NCBI RefSeq assembly: GCF_900104575.1
Contig: NZ_LT629731.1
Span: 3,512,557-3,576,556 of the forward strand
DNA length: 64,000 nucleotides
Source: Bacillus tuaregi
GTDB lineage: Bacteria; Bacillota; Bacilli; Bacillales; Cytobacillaceae
Direction of reading: 5' to 3'
A model generated the notes under the pieces. It was not told where the DNA came from and ran no database searches. It saw only the letters and a program-made list of their open reading frames with translations. The translations under genes were made by a program, and so were the position numbers. Positions 18,012 to 28,105 of the stretch are shown in pieces. How positions within the stretch are numbered: position 1 is the first letter of the stretch; every line of letters begins with the position of its first letter.

Positions 18012-19735
18012 TGGATAAACATCTTCTCCACTATAAAGGCAGCAAAATGCATATGTTCATCGTCGCTTTATTGACAATGTGTCAGGGCGTTGCCATTATA
18101 TCTCAGGCTGTATTTTTAGCCACTGCAATTACAAATATGTTTAATGGGACAGCAGCTACAGCTGTCCTTCCCTATTTTTTAGGCTTTGCCATTACTTTTA
18201 TTTTTCGTCACCTTCTTCAATGGTTCAAAGGGAGACTTTCCTATCGCTTTGCCGAAGAAACTTCTGCAGATGTGCAGTCCCAGCTTATTCATAAGCTTTT
18301 TGAGTTAGGGCCGCGCGGGATTGGAACGAAGGGCTCAGGAAATATTATTACCCTTACATTGGAGGGTATTCCTCATTTCCGAACTTATTTGGAGCTTTTT
18401 ATTCCTCGCGCCATCGCCATGTTCTTGATCCCTGTTGTCATTCTTATTTACGTCTTTAAAGAAGACTTACTATCAGGTATTGTTCTTACTTTAACGATGC
18501 CCATTATGATCGCCTTTTTAATTTTGCTCGGTCTCGTGGCTAAAAAACATGCAACAGCACAGTGGCGCAGCTATCAGTTATTATCTCGTCATTTTGTTGA
18601 TTCACTGCGTGGTCTATTAACATTGAAATATTTAGGAAAAAGTAAATCACATGAAACAGCGATTGGAACGGTCAGCAATAAATATCGAGTGGCAACAAAC
18701 AAGGCATTACGACTTGCCTTTTTATCCACTTTTTCATTAGACTTCTTCTCCAGTCTCTCTGTTGCGGTTGTCGCGGTTGAACTCGGTTTAAGGTTGATTA
18801 ACGGAGAAATGGGTCTACAAGCAGCCTTAATGATTTTAATTTTGGCACCAGAATACTTTCAGCCCATCCGTGATTTAGGAAACGACTATCATGCCACAAT
18901 GGATGGAAAAGATGCAGGAAGCCAAATCCACAAGCTATTAGCGGTTGAAACAACATCAGAACAGGATTTTTCCACAAGCCTTCCGAAATGGAACGGGAAA
19001 AGCTCCCTTACCGTCCAGCGTTTAACGAAGGTGTCAGAAGCAGAGAACAAAAAAATCCTTAAGGACGTCAGCTTTCAAGTGAATGGCAATAAAAAAGTGG
19101 GAATTATCGGCTCATCTGGTGCCGGAAAATCCACTCTCATTGATTTATTATCCGGATTTTCACTGCCAACAAGTGGTTCCTTTAAGATCAATGATACTAG
19201 TCTAGACTTTTCCTCCCGCCTTTGGCAGGAACAGCTGATTTATATTCCGCAGCATCCTTATATTTTTTCCGGAACGGTAGCAGAAAACATCAGCCTATAT
19301 GCACCCGATACACCAATAGAGAAAATTAAGGAAGCCGCTAATATTACAGGGCTAACGGAGTTGATTAACATCCTACCAAATGGCTTAGATGAAAAAATTG
19401 GTCAAGGCGGACGAGTCCTGAGCGGCGGTGAGGAGCAAAGGATTGCCCTGACACGATCATTACTACAGGAAAGGCCGATTATGCTGTTTGATGAACCAAC
19501 AGCCCACCTAGATATCGAGACAGAGCATGAAATTAAACAAATGATGCTGCCGCTTTTAGAAGATAAACTCGTCTTTTTTGCTACCCATCGTCTTCATTGG
19601 ATGAGGGAAATGGACATCATCTTTGTGATCGAGAATGGAGAAATCGTCGAAACAGGTACCCATGATGAATTGTATAAAAGGAATGGTGCTTATTTTCGAC
19701 TTATACAAGCTCAGAGAGGAGGTAAAGCTGAGTGA
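18011..19735 (+). CDS. cydC: ABC transporter CydC (B. subtilis naming; often called CydD)
   Basis: A 574-residue fused exporter: six membrane helices (about 1-310) then an ABC ATPase with Walker A GSSGAGKST near 367, signature LSGGEEQRIALTRSLL and Walker B IMLFDEPTAHLD. Together with the next gene it forms a heterodimeric exporter of thiols (glutathione or cysteine in E. coli), needed to assemble cytochrome bd. Its ATG overlaps the cydB stop by one base (TAATG). General databases usually call the first protein of the pair CydD; B. subtilis usage is cydC. Confidence 0.9.
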   Translation: MDKHLLHYKGSKMHMFIVALLTMCQGVAIISQAVFLATAITNMFNGTAATAVLPYFLGFAITFIFRHLLQWFKGRLSYRFAEETSADVQSQLIHKLFELGPRGIGTKGSGNIITLTLEGIPHFRTYLELFIPRAIAMFLIPVVILIYVFKEDLLSGIVLTLTMPIMIAFLILLGLVAKKHATAQWRSYQLLSRHFVDSLRGLLTLKYLGKSKSHETAIGTVSNKYRVATNKALRLAFLSTFSLDFFSSLSVAVVAVELGLRLINGEMGLQAALMILILAPEYFQPIRDLGNDYHATMDGKDAGSQIHKLLAVETTSEQDFSTSLPKWNGKSSLTVQRLTKVSEAENKKILKDVSFQVNGNKKVGIIGSSGAGKSTLIDLLSGFSLPTSGSFKINDTSLDFSSRLWQEQLIYIPQHPYIFSGTVAENISLYAPDTPIEKIKEAANITGLTELINILPNGLDEKIGQGGRVLSGGEEQRIALTRSLLQERPIMLFDEPTAHLDIETEHEIKQMMLPLLEDKLVFFATHRLHWMREMDIIFVIENGEIVETGTHDELYKRNGAYFRLIQAQRGGKAE

Positions 19736-21468
19736 AGCTTTTCCAATTATATATTTTTCCCTATTTAAAGCAATTTAAAAAGTCGATTCTGTTAGCCATT
19801 TTCTTTGGCGTCCTAACAGTGATTGGAGCTTCGATGCTCACCTTTACCTCTGGTTATTTAATCTCACGTACAGCACAAAGACCGGAAAATATTTTAATGG
19901 TCTATGTACCGGTTGTATTAGTAAGGACATTCGGTATTTCCCGGGCTGTAACCCATTATATTGAAAGACTGATCGGCCATAATGCTGTATTGAAAATCCT
20001 GTCACAAATGCGTGTTAAACTATATAACATTTTAGAGCCGCAAGCGTTATTTATTCGCTCACGCTTTCAAACAGGTGACTTACTAGGCACACTAGCAGAT
20101 GATATTGAGCATTTGCAGGATGTTTATATCCGAACCATTTTACCAACCTTTATCGGACTATTTTTATTTGTAGCCTCCATTTTTTCACTGGCCTTATTTG
20201 ACTGGCTCTTTGCACTATGGATTGCCTTTTGTTTAAGTATTATCGTGTTTGTTTACCCGCTTTTCTCCCTCTATTTGCTGAAAAAGCGGCAAATTGAACA
20301 AAAGAAAATTCGAAGCCGGCTCTATCAAACTTTAACAGATGCTATATTTGGACTTGGTGATTGGATCATAAGCGGTCAAAAAGAGCGTTTTATTACTACC
20401 TTTACAGCCGATAGTAATGCGAACAGTCTTATCGATCGGAAACTGAGGCACTGGAATCAAACCCGTACCTTCCAGCTGCAGGTGTTTACAGGATTAATCC
20501 TGATTTCAGTTGGGGTATGGGCTGGCAACCAAGCACAAGCAGGCTTAATCGCCCCTACCTATATCGCTGCTTTTACATTGGTCACTCTTCCAATCATTGA
20601 AGGCTTGATTCCGATTTCACATGCTATCGAACGGATTCCAACCTACCTTGAGTCCATGCAGCGACTGGAATCCATAAGCCAATATGTGCCTGAAGCCTCC
20701 AATCAATCTGAAGAGACTATTCCGGTTGCCATGACAGCACATATCGAGTTAAAAGATGTTCATTATCGCTATGAAAATCAGGAAAAGGATGCACTAGAAA
20801 AAATTTCTGTTTCAATACCTCATGGGGATAAAATTGCCTTATTAGGTAAAAGCGGGGCAGGAAAATCTACTTTAATTCAATTATTACTAGGAGCTCTCTC
20901 CCCTACTGCAGGGCGGGTTGATCTGAATGGCTATCAATCGGAAGAATACGGTGAGCAAATGTTTGAAATGATTAGTGTCTTAAATCAAAAGCCTTATTTA
21001 TTTGCCACTACGATAAAAAATAATATTCGTCTCGGAAATCAAGCGGCAACGGATGAAGAAATCGAACACGTGATCAAGCAAGTAAAGCTTGATGAATACA
21101 TCCATTCCCTTCCCTATGGTTTGAACACACAAATGGAAGAAACCGGACAGCGCTTTTCGGGCGGTGAACGGCAGCGAATCGCCTTAGCCCGTATTTTGTT
21201 AAAAAATACGCCCGTCGTTATCTTAGATGAGCCTACCGTTGGCCTTGACCCGCAAACAGAGAGATTTCTATTGGAAACGATATTTACAACATTAAAGGAT
21301 AAAACCGTCATCTGGGTTACCCATCACTTGATTGGCATCGAAAAAATGAACCATGTCCTATTCATTGATAAAGGCACGATAACAATGAAGGGCTCCCATC
21401 AAGAACTAATGGAAACGAATGATCACTACCGCCAGCTCTACCTACTAGACCGCGGACACTTGGATTAA
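19732..21468 (+). CDS. cydD: ABC transporter CydD (B. subtilis naming; often called CydC)
   Basis: A 578-residue partner of the previous protein with the same plan: a membrane domain with about six helices, then the ATPase with GKSGAGKST near 374, signature FSGGERQRIALARILL and Walker B VVILDEPTVGLDP. It starts at a GTG that overlaps the cydC stop by 4 bp (GTGA). It is the last gene of the operon, closed by a strong terminator. The pair exports reductant for cytochrome bd maturation. Confidence 0.9.
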   Translation: MKLFQLYIFPYLKQFKKSILLAIFFGVLTVIGASMLTFTSGYLISRTAQRPENILMVYVPVVLVRTFGISRAVTHYIERLIGHNAVLKILSQMRVKLYNILEPQALFIRSRFQTGDLLGTLADDIEHLQDVYIRTILPTFIGLFLFVASIFSLALFDWLFALWIAFCLSIIVFVYPLFSLYLLKKRQIEQKKIRSRLYQTLTDAIFGLGDWIISGQKERFITTFTADSNANSLIDRKLRHWNQTRTFQLQVFTGLILISVGVWAGNQAQAGLIAPTYIAAFTLVTLPIIEGLIPISHAIERIPTYLESMQRLESISQYVPEASNQSEETIPVAMTAHIELKDVHYRYENQEKDALEKISVSIPHGDKIALLGKSGAGKSTLIQLLLGALSPTAGRVDLNGYQSEEYGEQMFEMISVLNQKPYLFATTIKNNIRLGNQAATDEEIEHVIKQVKLDEYIHSLPYGLNTQMEETGQRFSGGERQRIALARILLKNTPVVILDEPTVGLDPQTERFLLETIFTTLKDKTVIWVTHHLIGIEKMNHVLFIDKGTITMKGSHQELMETNDHYRQLYLLDRGHLD

Positions 21469-21480
21469 GAATCATCAACA

Positions 21481-21528
21481 AAAAAGGGTTGAATGACGTA
21501 TGAATCAATACGTTCATTCAACCCTTTT
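21481..21528. terminator. Convergent terminator (cyd operon / pbuG)
   Basis: A very long stem (AAAAGGGTTGAATG and its complement, extended by CGTAT/ATACG) with A- and T-runs on both sides serves both converging transcripts. Confidence 0.9.
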
Positions 21529-21536
21529 AATGCTGA

Positions 21537-22832
21537 TTAAATTAAATAGATAAAATAAGCGATAAAAGCTATGCATAAACCCCACATAATCGGATGAATC
21601 TCGCGGCCTTTTCCAAGGGCAATATTCGTAATTGGATAAAGGATAAAGCCTAAGGCAATTCCTGTCGCTACACTATAGGTTAACGGCATCATTAAAATAG
21701 TGATAAAAACCGGAATCGCAATTTCAAGACGGTTCCAATCTATTTGTTTCACTTCCATTGCCATTAATGCACCGACAATAATTAGTGCCGGAGCTGTCAC
21801 ACCTGCTGTTACAACAGATAATAAAGGTGAGAAAAGTAAAGCTACAGCAAAACAAATAGAAATGATGACAGAGGTAAAGCCTGTCCTTCCCCCAGCTGCA
21901 ATTCCTGAGCTTGATTCAATCATTGCTGCCGTTGTTGACGTTCCCAACACAGCCCCGAAAACCGTTGAACCAGCATCTGCCAACAAGGCTTTGCCTGCAT
22001 TGGGTATTTCGTTATTTTTTACAAGCCCAGCTTGACTAGCAATGGCAATTAGGGCACCAGCCGTATCAAAAAACGCAACAAATAAGAATGTAAAGATTAC
22101 AGCAAGCATATCCGGTGTAAAGATTTGATCTAGGTGGAGAAATACTTCACCAAATGTTGGCGCCAGGCTTGGCACGGGTCCAATAATCTGGTTCGGTGTA
22201 TCAATAACCCCAAAAAGCATGCCAACAATGGTTGAAATAACCATTCCGTAAAAAATTGCTCCTCGAACTCCACGTACAAGCAAAATGATCGTTAAAATAA
22301 AGCAAAAAATCGTTAATAGGGTTGTTGCCGATCTCAAATCACCGATTGATACGAAGGTTGCTTCATTAGCAACAATTAATCCGCCGTTCTTTAAGCCGAT
22401 AAAAGCAATAAAAAAGCCTATTCCAGCAGCAATCGCATGCTTTAAATCCTTCGGTATAATGTTGATTATTTTTTCACGTATTTTTAGTAAGCTTAATATG
22501 ACGAATAAAATTCCTGAAACAAAAACACCAGTTAGTGCTGTTTGCCATGGAATATTCATGCCAATACAAACAGAAAACGTAAAAAATGAGTTCAATCCCA
22601 TACTTGGAGCAATACCGATGGGATAATTCGCAATGATCCCGATTAAAAGAGAGCCAATGATGGCAGATAACGCTGTTGCTGTAAAGACAGCACCTTTATC
22701 CATTCCAGATTGACTAAGAATAATTGGATTAACAACCAAGATATAAGCCATTGATAGAAACGTTGTAAATCCTGCTATTGTCTCTTGACGATAATTTGTG
22801 TTTCGAGCGAAAAACTGAAAATATTCTTTCAT
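21537..22832 (-). CDS. pbuG: Purine permease PbuG-like (NCS2, AzgA branch)
   Basis: A 431-residue membrane protein with about twelve hydrophobic segments and the AzgA-branch landmarks NTNYRQETIAGFTTFLSM, GIAPSMGLNSFF and FFDTAGALIAIASQAG, ending in a PITNIALGKGREIHP stretch. It imports hypoxanthine and guanine in B. subtilis. I place the start at the ATG at 22832, 6 nt after GGGGGA; a longer frame upstream reads into the terminator of the leader and is not real. The guanine-type riboswitch upstream implies shut-off by guanine. Confidence 0.92.
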   Translation of the reverse strand: MKEYFQFFARNTNYRQETIAGFTTFLSMAYILVVNPIILSQSGMDKGAVFTATALSAIIGSLLIGIIANYPIGIAPSMGLNSFFTFSVCIGMNIPWQTALTGVFVSGILFVILSLLKIREKIINIIPKDLKHAIAAGIGFFIAFIGLKNGGLIVANEATFVSIGDLRSATTLLTIFCFILTIILLVRGVRGAIFYGMVISTIVGMLFGVIDTPNQIIGPVPSLAPTFGEVFLHLDQIFTPDMLAVIFTFLFVAFFDTAGALIAIASQAGLVKNNEIPNAGKALLADAGSTVFGAVLGTSTTAAMIESSSGIAAGGRTGFTSVIISICFAVALLFSPLLSVVTAGVTAPALIIVGALMAMEVKQIDWNRLEIAIPVFITILMMPLTYSVATGIALGFILYPITNIALGKGREIHPIMWGLCIAFIAYFIYLI

Positions 22833-22870
22833 GCTGTATCCCCCAATGATGACTAAATAATACTGGCTAG

Positions 22871-22899
22871 CAAAAAAGCCGCACAAAAATGCGCAGCTG
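22871..22899 (-). terminator. Riboswitch expression-platform terminator of pbuG
   Basis: On the leftward RNA, GCTGCGCA and TGTGCGGC pair around a T-rich loop and are followed by a U-run. The stretch just before it has GGAAATTTA and TAAATTTCC, able to form an alternative stem. This suits ligand-dependent termination. Confidence 0.75.
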
Positions 22900-22941
22900 C
22901 AGATGAAAGGAAATTTACAAAGTAGAATACTCTTAAATTTC

Positions 22942-23010
22942 CCTTGTAGTCTAGCTATTTACGGCAGCTTAGTAGAAACATTCAGACCTTATTTCTGAAT
23001 ATATACAAGG
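22942..23010 (-). promoter_or_regulatory. Purine riboswitch aptamer, guanine class
   Basis: Reading leftward, P1 is CCTTGTA/TACAAGG; P2 is TTCAG...CTGAA; the J2/3 is TGTTTCTACT; P3 is closed by AGCT pairs around GCCGTAAAT; and J3/1 begins GAC. These are the signature parts of the xpt-pbuG purine riboswitch. The C in GACTAC stands at the position that pairs with the ligand (U in adenine switches), so guanine or hypoxanthine is the likely ligand. Confidence 0.93.
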
Positions 23011-23016
23011 TAATAT

Positions 23017-23045
23017 AATATAAAAAGGCTTATACCAAATAACAA
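23017..23045 (-). promoter_or_regulatory. Likely sigma-A promoter of pbuG
   Basis: On the minus strand TTGTTA (23045-23040) and TATATT (23022-23017) are 17 bp apart, ending just before the aptamer. Confidence 0.55.
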
Positions 23046-23314
23046 CGAACTGACGACCGTCATCACATTCCGGATAAGTTATTCTTATATAATTTTTTTC
23101 ATTCTAGCAAAGACTACTTAAGACCGTCAATTATTAAATATATTCGGTAAATTACAATAAATTTATATTAACTAAAAGGTTTCTCTACAGGCTTAGCAAC
23201 TAGTAATTTATCCTTCAAGGCTTCTCTTTATTACAATATGTAAAATTATGATAAAATATAAATAAATATAAATAATTGTAAAAAGGCTATTTAACTATAG
23301 AAGGGGGAAATTGG

Positions 23315-24208
23315 ATGGAATCAACGCCACAGGAGATTGTTGCCGCGATAAATCATAAAAAATTATCTGCAGCACAAATTGTAAAAAGGATCTTTTTTAT
23401 TTTTTTGGGGTCAGTATTAATGGGTGTTGGCCTTGAAGAATTTCTCGTCCCAAATCAAATTCTAGACGGAGGAATTGTCGGGATTTCTATTATTTTATCT
23501 CATTTAACAAACTGGAAATTAGGACTTTTTATTTTTTTCTTAAATACTCCGTTCTTCTATATCGGCTACAAACAAATTGGGAAAACCTTCGCTCTTTCTA
23601 CTCTATTAGGGATTACCATTCTATCTATTACAACCTCTTTACTACATGAAGTACCTGTATTCACACAAGACCCCTTATTAGCAACTGTCTTTGGCGGAAT
23701 CGTGTTAGGGGCTGGAGTAGGGACCGTAATCCGCTTTGGGGGATCATTAGACGGTACTGAAATCATGGCCATTCTGATTAATAAAAAACTTCCCTTCTCC
23801 GTTGGTGAAGTGGTCATGTTCTTTAATATATTCATATTTGGCATAGCAGGCTTTGTGTTTGGCTGGGACAGAGCCATGTACTCATTGATTGCTTATTTTA
23901 TCGCTTACAAGGTAATCGACATTATGATTATTGGCTTTGATGAATCAAAATCTGCATGGATAATAAGCGATAACCATAAAATACTTGGTGAAGCCATTCT
24001 AGCCCGTTTAGGACGCGGGGTCACGTATCTGACAGGTGAGGGAGCCTATACCGGTGATGACAAAAAAGTCATTTTTTGTGTCATTACTAGACTAGAGGAA
24101 GCTAAGCTGAAATCAATTGTCGAAGAAATAGATCCCTCTGCCTTTCTTGCTGTCGCCAATATTTCCGAGGTCCGCGGAGGAAGATTTAAAAAGAGAGCTA
24201 TTCACTAA
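23315..24208 (+). CDS. YitT family membrane protein
   Basis: A 297-residue protein with five to six N-terminal membrane helices (about 25-215; start of the core FLGSVLMGVGLEEFLVPNQILDGG) and a soluble C-terminal DUF2179 domain (about 215-295: GRGVTYLTGEGAYTGDDKKVIFCV). This is the YitT/YpjC/YqfU/YxkD type of B. subtilis; several paralogues exist and I cannot choose one. The substrate is unknown. AGAAGGGGG precedes the ATG. It is a single gene ending at a terminator. Confidence 0.87.
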   Translation: MESTPQEIVAAINHKKLSAAQIVKRIFFIFLGSVLMGVGLEEFLVPNQILDGGIVGISIILSHLTNWKLGLFIFFLNTPFFYIGYKQIGKTFALSTLLGITILSITTSLLHEVPVFTQDPLLATVFGGIVLGAGVGTVIRFGGSLDGTEIMAILINKKLPFSVGEVVMFFNIFIFGIAGFVFGWDRAMYSLIAYFIAYKVIDIMIIGFDESKSAWIISDNHKILGEAILARLGRGVTYLTGEGAYTGDDKKVIFCVITRLEEAKLKSIVEEIDPSAFLAVANISEVRGGRFKKRAIH

Positions 24209-24235
24209 GGAACTTATAGCTTTTCAATAAATTAA

Positions 24236-24269
24236 AAAACGGTACTGCATTTTTTGCAGACCGTTTTTC
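24236..24269. terminator. Convergent terminator
   Basis: AAAACGGT-A-CTGCA pairs with TGCAG-A-CCGTTTT around a T loop, between the YitT gene and the leftward channel gene. Confidence 0.85.
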
Positions 24270-24275
24270 TTCATT

Positions 24276-24917
24276 CTATCCATGATCTCGAATTTTATAG
24301 GATACAGTATTATCTTCAATAGAACGATAAGGTAATTTCCAGTTATAAAACACCGTTAGTACTCTCAACACAATAATAGCGACAAATAATAAATACAGCT
24401 CCCAATGCTGGTTCACGAGACCTAATCCTACAATAAGGCCAGCAAGCATTGCCCAAACACCGTAAATATCTGAATGTAATAGAAGAGGCTTCCTTTTGGC
24501 CAGTAAATCACGAATGACGCCACCTCCGCTACCTGTTAATAATGCAGCAAAAATGACTGCAAGAATTGGATGATTCATTTCCGTTGCATAAAGAGCTCCC
24601 TGTATCGCAAAGGCTGCCAGTCCCACTGCGTCTGTATAGAGCTCCCACTTTTCCCAGCGTCTTAAGATAACTTTTGGAAAAATAAAAACAATAGTCATGA
24701 TGATGACTGCCATTAAAAACAGCGGTCCTTGTTCCCAAAGGGCTGATACAGGCACCCCAATTAATAGATTACGAATCGCCCCTCCACCAAATGCTGTCGC
24801 TAATCCTAAAATATAAACTCCTAAAATATCATACTCTTCTTCCATCGCTACGATGGTTCCACTCATAGCAAACGCAATCGTACCAATAATATTGAAAATA
24901 TCCCAAACCAATCCCAT
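24276..24917 (-). CDS. TRIC-type cation channel family protein (UPF0126, YvgT-like)
   Basis: A 213-residue membrane protein made of two similar halves of three helices each, plus a seventh. Each half carries a glycine-rich kink: ATAFGGGAIRNLL near 40-52 and ALLTGSGGGVIRDLLA near 126-141. That is the pattern of bacterial trimeric intracellular cation channels, formerly UPF0126. Potassium or other cation passage is the family expectation. GAAAGGATG precedes the ATG at 24917. Confidence 0.87.
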   Translation of the reverse strand: MGLVWDIFNIIGTIAFAMSGTIVAMEEEYDILGVYILGLATAFGGGAIRNLLIGVPVSALWEQGPLFLMAVIIMTIVFIFPKVILRRWEKWELYTDAVGLAAFAIQGALYATEMNHPILAVIFAALLTGSGGGVIRDLLAKRKPLLLHSDIYGVWAMLAGLIVGLGLVNQHWELYLLFVAIIVLRVLTVFYNWKLPYRSIEDNTVSYKIRDHG

Positions 24918-25083
24918 TTCATCCTTTCGTTACCAAATAAGCATTCTTTTAAAGGTACAAAGCAAAAAAGTATTAATGTTTTCAAAATTATTTTCTATTT
25001 GAAATAATAACACAATAATGAACCATTACAATATAGGTTAACTCATTTCCGAAAATTTTCCTTTAAGTTATATTTAAGCGCAC

Positions 25084-25107
25084 AAAAAAGCTGAGATTAA
25101 CTCAGCT
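25084..25107 (-). terminator. Terminator overlapping the end of the AI-2E transporter gene
   Basis: AGCTGAG, ATTAA and CTCAGCT form a stem with a U-tract on the leftward transcript. The last two codons and the stop lie within the stem. Confidence 0.8.
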
Positions 25108-26130
25108 CTCTGATTCCACAAAACTCTTTTCTTCACGGTTCGTGACCTCTAGCACATCAAGTAAGAAAACAAAGATAGGAATACCAATGATTAATCCCCA
25201 TACACCGAAGAAATGTTCAGAAAAAATTAACACGATAAAGGTATAGAAAATGGGAAGATCTGTTTTTGAACTCATCAGCTTAGGATTTAAAATATATGCC
25301 TCAATAGCGTGTATAATCGCAATGGTGATTAAAATATATACGACTTGAATAAAGCCACCAATCGTATAGGCAATCAGACTTAATGGAATGAGAGAAATAA
25401 TAACTCCCGCAACCGGAATCAGCCCAAGAAAGAAAATCATGATAGCTAATCCAAATAACTGTGGGAAGCCCATTATGGATAGTGCAATTACTGACAAACC
25501 ACAATTTACGATGGCGATAATAAACTGTGCCTCGATGACCTTTCCAAACGTACGGGCAAACTTTCCGCCGAAGAATTCAATCTCATTGTAAAAAGCTGCC
25601 AGCTTGCTATCTTTAAATTTTCGTGTAAAAGCAACCAATCTTGGCTTTTCCAACAAGAAAAATAAACTAAGGAGCAAGGCTAGAAATACCTGTAAAGCCA
25701 ATTGACTAAAATTGGTAAAGTAGCTTATGACAAATGTTAGTCCCTGCTCTAAGTATTGTGAGATTTGGTTTTTTTCTAGCAAGCTTACTAAGTAATTCAT
25801 AATTTCATTCTCTTGGGGTTGTTTATAAAAAGCAGTAACCTGCTTAAACAGCTCAGTTATTTCAAAGACAACAATTGGTAAATATTTCACAATACCATAA
25901 GATAAAAGACTAACAATTAAGGTATAGGAAACTAAAACGGTTAAGTTCCTATTAATATGAGTCCTTTTTGTCACAAAACTAACTAAACGATCCATTAAAA
26001 AGGAGAAAATAAACGTAAGCAAGATAAAATTAATCATGCTTTTCATGCTGTATAAAAACAGCACAATAAGTAGGAAAATAAAGATTCTTTTTAAGCCTTT
26101 ATTTTGTAACAATTTTGTAAATTCATTCAT
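25102..26130 (-). CDS. AI-2E family transporter-like membrane protein
   Basis: A 342-residue protein with the AI-2E exporter family pattern: two or three N-terminal helices, a soluble loop with amphipathic helices (about 75-145), then five C-terminal helices, including the conserved FLGLIPVAGVIISLIPLSLIA and the end stretch HFFGVWGLIIGIPIFVF. B. subtilis has several paralogues; members transport Na+/H+, AI-2 or unknown solutes. The substrate is not known here. It is a single leftward gene. Confidence 0.86.
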   Translation of the reverse strand: MNEFTKLLQNKGLKRIFIFLLIVLFLYSMKSMINFILLTFIFSFLMDRLVSFVTKRTHINRNLTVLVSYTLIVSLLSYGIVKYLPIVVFEITELFKQVTAFYKQPQENEIMNYLVSLLEKNQISQYLEQGLTFVISYFTNFSQLALQVFLALLLSLFFLLEKPRLVAFTRKFKDSKLAAFYNEIEFFGGKFARTFGKVIEAQFIIAIVNCGLSVIALSIMGFPQLFGLAIMIFFLGLIPVAGVIISLIPLSLIAYTIGGFIQVVYILITIAIIHAIEAYILNPKLMSSKTDLPIFYTFIVLIFSEHFFGVWGLIIGIPIFVFLLDVLEVTNREEKSFVESES

Positions 26131-26495
26131 AATCGATCCCCTTTTTTCAATACCTGTTGTCTCCTTATTTCATACAATTTTTAATGCAAACTCATTAATA
26201 TAATATTAGCTGATTTTTAATTATCCGTATAGAAAAATCCAATAAATTGAGCTTCCTTTTTCTAGGTGCTCTTGCTGTTCTCTTAGTAGGATATATTAAA
26301 GAGAAGGATTTAACCTATAAATAAGCTTCTATTTATATATTCTACTTGAAATCCTCTAATAAAGACATGTTCATATGCTTTATAAAAATGAAATTTACAT
26401 GAATAAATCTTATCTAATTATTTTTCTGAAATGAAAAATAAAGAAGAGGCTTAATGGGGGATTCTGCCTCTTCTTTTTAAGTACCTTATATGGTG
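26131..26495. other. Gene-free A+T-rich stretch with a possible gene remnant
   Basis: Apart from the spoVR terminator at its left-to-right end (26440-26477), this holds a rightward open stretch at about 26215-26323 that encodes a hydrophobic helix followed by GYIKEKDLTYK. It has no start codon with a binding site and looks like the tail of a lost membrane protein. Confidence 0.35.
26440..26477 (-). terminator. Terminator after spoVR
   Basis: AAAGAAGAGGC and GCCTCTTCTTT form an 11-bp stem around a 15-nt loop, with a U-tract on the leftward strand. Confidence 0.8.
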
Positions 26496-27905
26496 TTAAA
26501 TAAATTTCCTTTGAATATTTTTACCATCGTAAGTAAATAATATATGTCTTTCCTCACTAACAGTTTCTAGATGGACTGCTCTACCCCATAACTGATGAAT
26601 ATATGGCAACACCTTTTCTAAATATCGCAAATCTAACTCAATTCCTTCATACCAGTGCTTTAGATAAAGCTCACCACTCTTCATGTAATCACCATCATTA
26701 ACTGTAAGGTATGGGAATCCTCCATTGACCCGCATATTAACTAGCTGGTCACGAACCTGTTCCCATTCCTTCCCAACAATTTTGTACTCTTTCCCCTGCT
26801 TTTGGAATAGGTACATATCCTCCTGAACAACTAAGTCCTTTGTTAAATAGTTCCGAAGAAAAGAAATATCAGATTCAATTTCACGAACCTCAAATATTTT
26901 CTCACGTCCTGAACCTGGTATGACCCCTCTCTTCTTCATTTCTTCTGTCGGATTGTTATAACGTTCTTCAATATCCTCATAAATCTTCAATCCTAAATAA
27001 TATGGATTAATGCTTGTACGGGAAGGCTGCACGACTCCTGCATTCAGTTTTGCGAACTCAAGTGCCTCACCACTTGTTAAATCCATCTCACGTAAAATCC
27101 GCTGATGCCAATAAGATGCCCAGCCCTCATTCATAATCTTCGTTTCCAGTTGTGGCCAGAAATATAACATTTCTTCGCGCATCATCGTTAGGATATCACG
27201 CTGCCAGTCTGACAATTCACGGCTATATGATTCAATAAACAATAATAAGTCCTTTTCAGGTCGTGGTGGAAATTTCCGTTTCTTTTTCTTTTCCTCTTGG
27301 GTTGGTTTCATTTCATCAAGTGACCATAGGTCGTCATACTGTGTGGGTCTTTTTACTTCTTCCTCGTACTCCAAATCCTCTAAATCCCATTGTAGCTTTG
27401 GCCTCATTAATGATGGGTCGATGTGCTCTTCAATAGCGAGCACCGCATCCAAAAATAGCTCTACCTCCTGCTTTCCATGTAGAATTTCATACTTTCTTAT
27501 GCGGTCAGCAGTAGCCGCCATACTTTCAACCATTTCCCTTTTCGTATTTTGGAATCGGACATTATTTTTAAAGAAATCACAGTGGGCCAATACATGTGCT
27601 ACAATGAGTTTATTTTGAATAAGCGAATTAGAATCAAGTAAAAAGGCATAACAAGGATCTGAATTGATGACAAGCTCATAAATTTTCGATAAACCAAGGT
27701 CATAGTGGAGCTTCATTTTATGAAATTGCTTTCCAAAGCTCCAATGTGAAAATCGTGTAGGCATACCGTAAGCCCCAAATGTATAAATAATATCTGCCGG
27801 ACATATTTCATAGCGCATCGGATAATAATCAAGACCGAAACCGGATGCAATCTCTGTAATTTCACTTATCGCATATTCAAGTTCTTTCCTTTCCGCTTCG
27901 TTCAT
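26496..27905 (-). CDS. spoVR: Stage V sporulation protein R (SpoVR)
   Basis: A 469-residue protein that follows the SpoVR family throughout: [16 protein letters not shown] near the start, [46 protein letters not shown] near 285 and [18 protein letters not shown]. It affects spore cortex formation in B. subtilis and is linked to the PrkA kinase and YhbH in other bacteria. The start is the ATG at 27905, after GGGAGAG; the longer frame (27923) starts at the binding site itself. The length equals that of B. subtilis SpoVR within a residue or so. Confidence 0.95.
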   Translation of the reverse strand: MNEAERKELEYAISEITEIASGFGLDYYPMRYEICPADIIYTFGAYGMPTRFSHWSFGKQFHKMKLHYDLGLSKIYELVINSDPCYAFLLDSNSLIQNKLIVAHVLAHCDFFKNNVRFQNTKREMVESMAATADRIRKYEILHGKQEVELFLDAVLAIEEHIDPSLMRPKLQWDLEDLEYEEEVKRPTQYDDLWSLDEMKPTQEEKKKKRKFPPRPEKDLLLFIESYSRELSDWQRDILTMMREEMLYFWPQLETKIMNEGWASYWHQRILREMDLTSGEALEFAKLNAGVVQPSRTSINPYYLGLKIYEDIEERYNNPTEEMKKRGVIPGSGREKIFEVREIESDISFLRNYLTKDLVVQEDMYLFQKQGKEYKIVGKEWEQVRDQLVNMRVNGGFPYLTVNDGDYMKSGELYLKHWYEGIELDLRYLEKVLPYIHQLWGRAVHLETVSEERHILFTYDGKNIQRKFI

Positions 27906-28105
27906 CCCACTCTCTCCCTTCATGCTTCCATATCACAATGTATGTGGTAAAAAGCTGAAAGATGAGTATTTGTGTTGTCAAGCAATGAAAAAAGCCTATC
28001 ACACCGATCTCCTCACTATACGTCCAACATTTACACAGTAAATTTTTCACCTCCCTTCATACACTAATATCAACTCCTTAAAATATAGGAGGAGGAGAGG
28101 ATTTG

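Noticed and set aside
21700..22626. Long frames antisense to pbuG
   Set aside because: Antisense shadows of a membrane protein gene; composition (Pro/Lys/Ile-rich) is typical of reverse frames.
22833..22886. 18-codon N-terminal extension of pbuG
   Set aside because: It reads into the riboswitch terminator; the ATG at 22832 has its own GGGGGA site.
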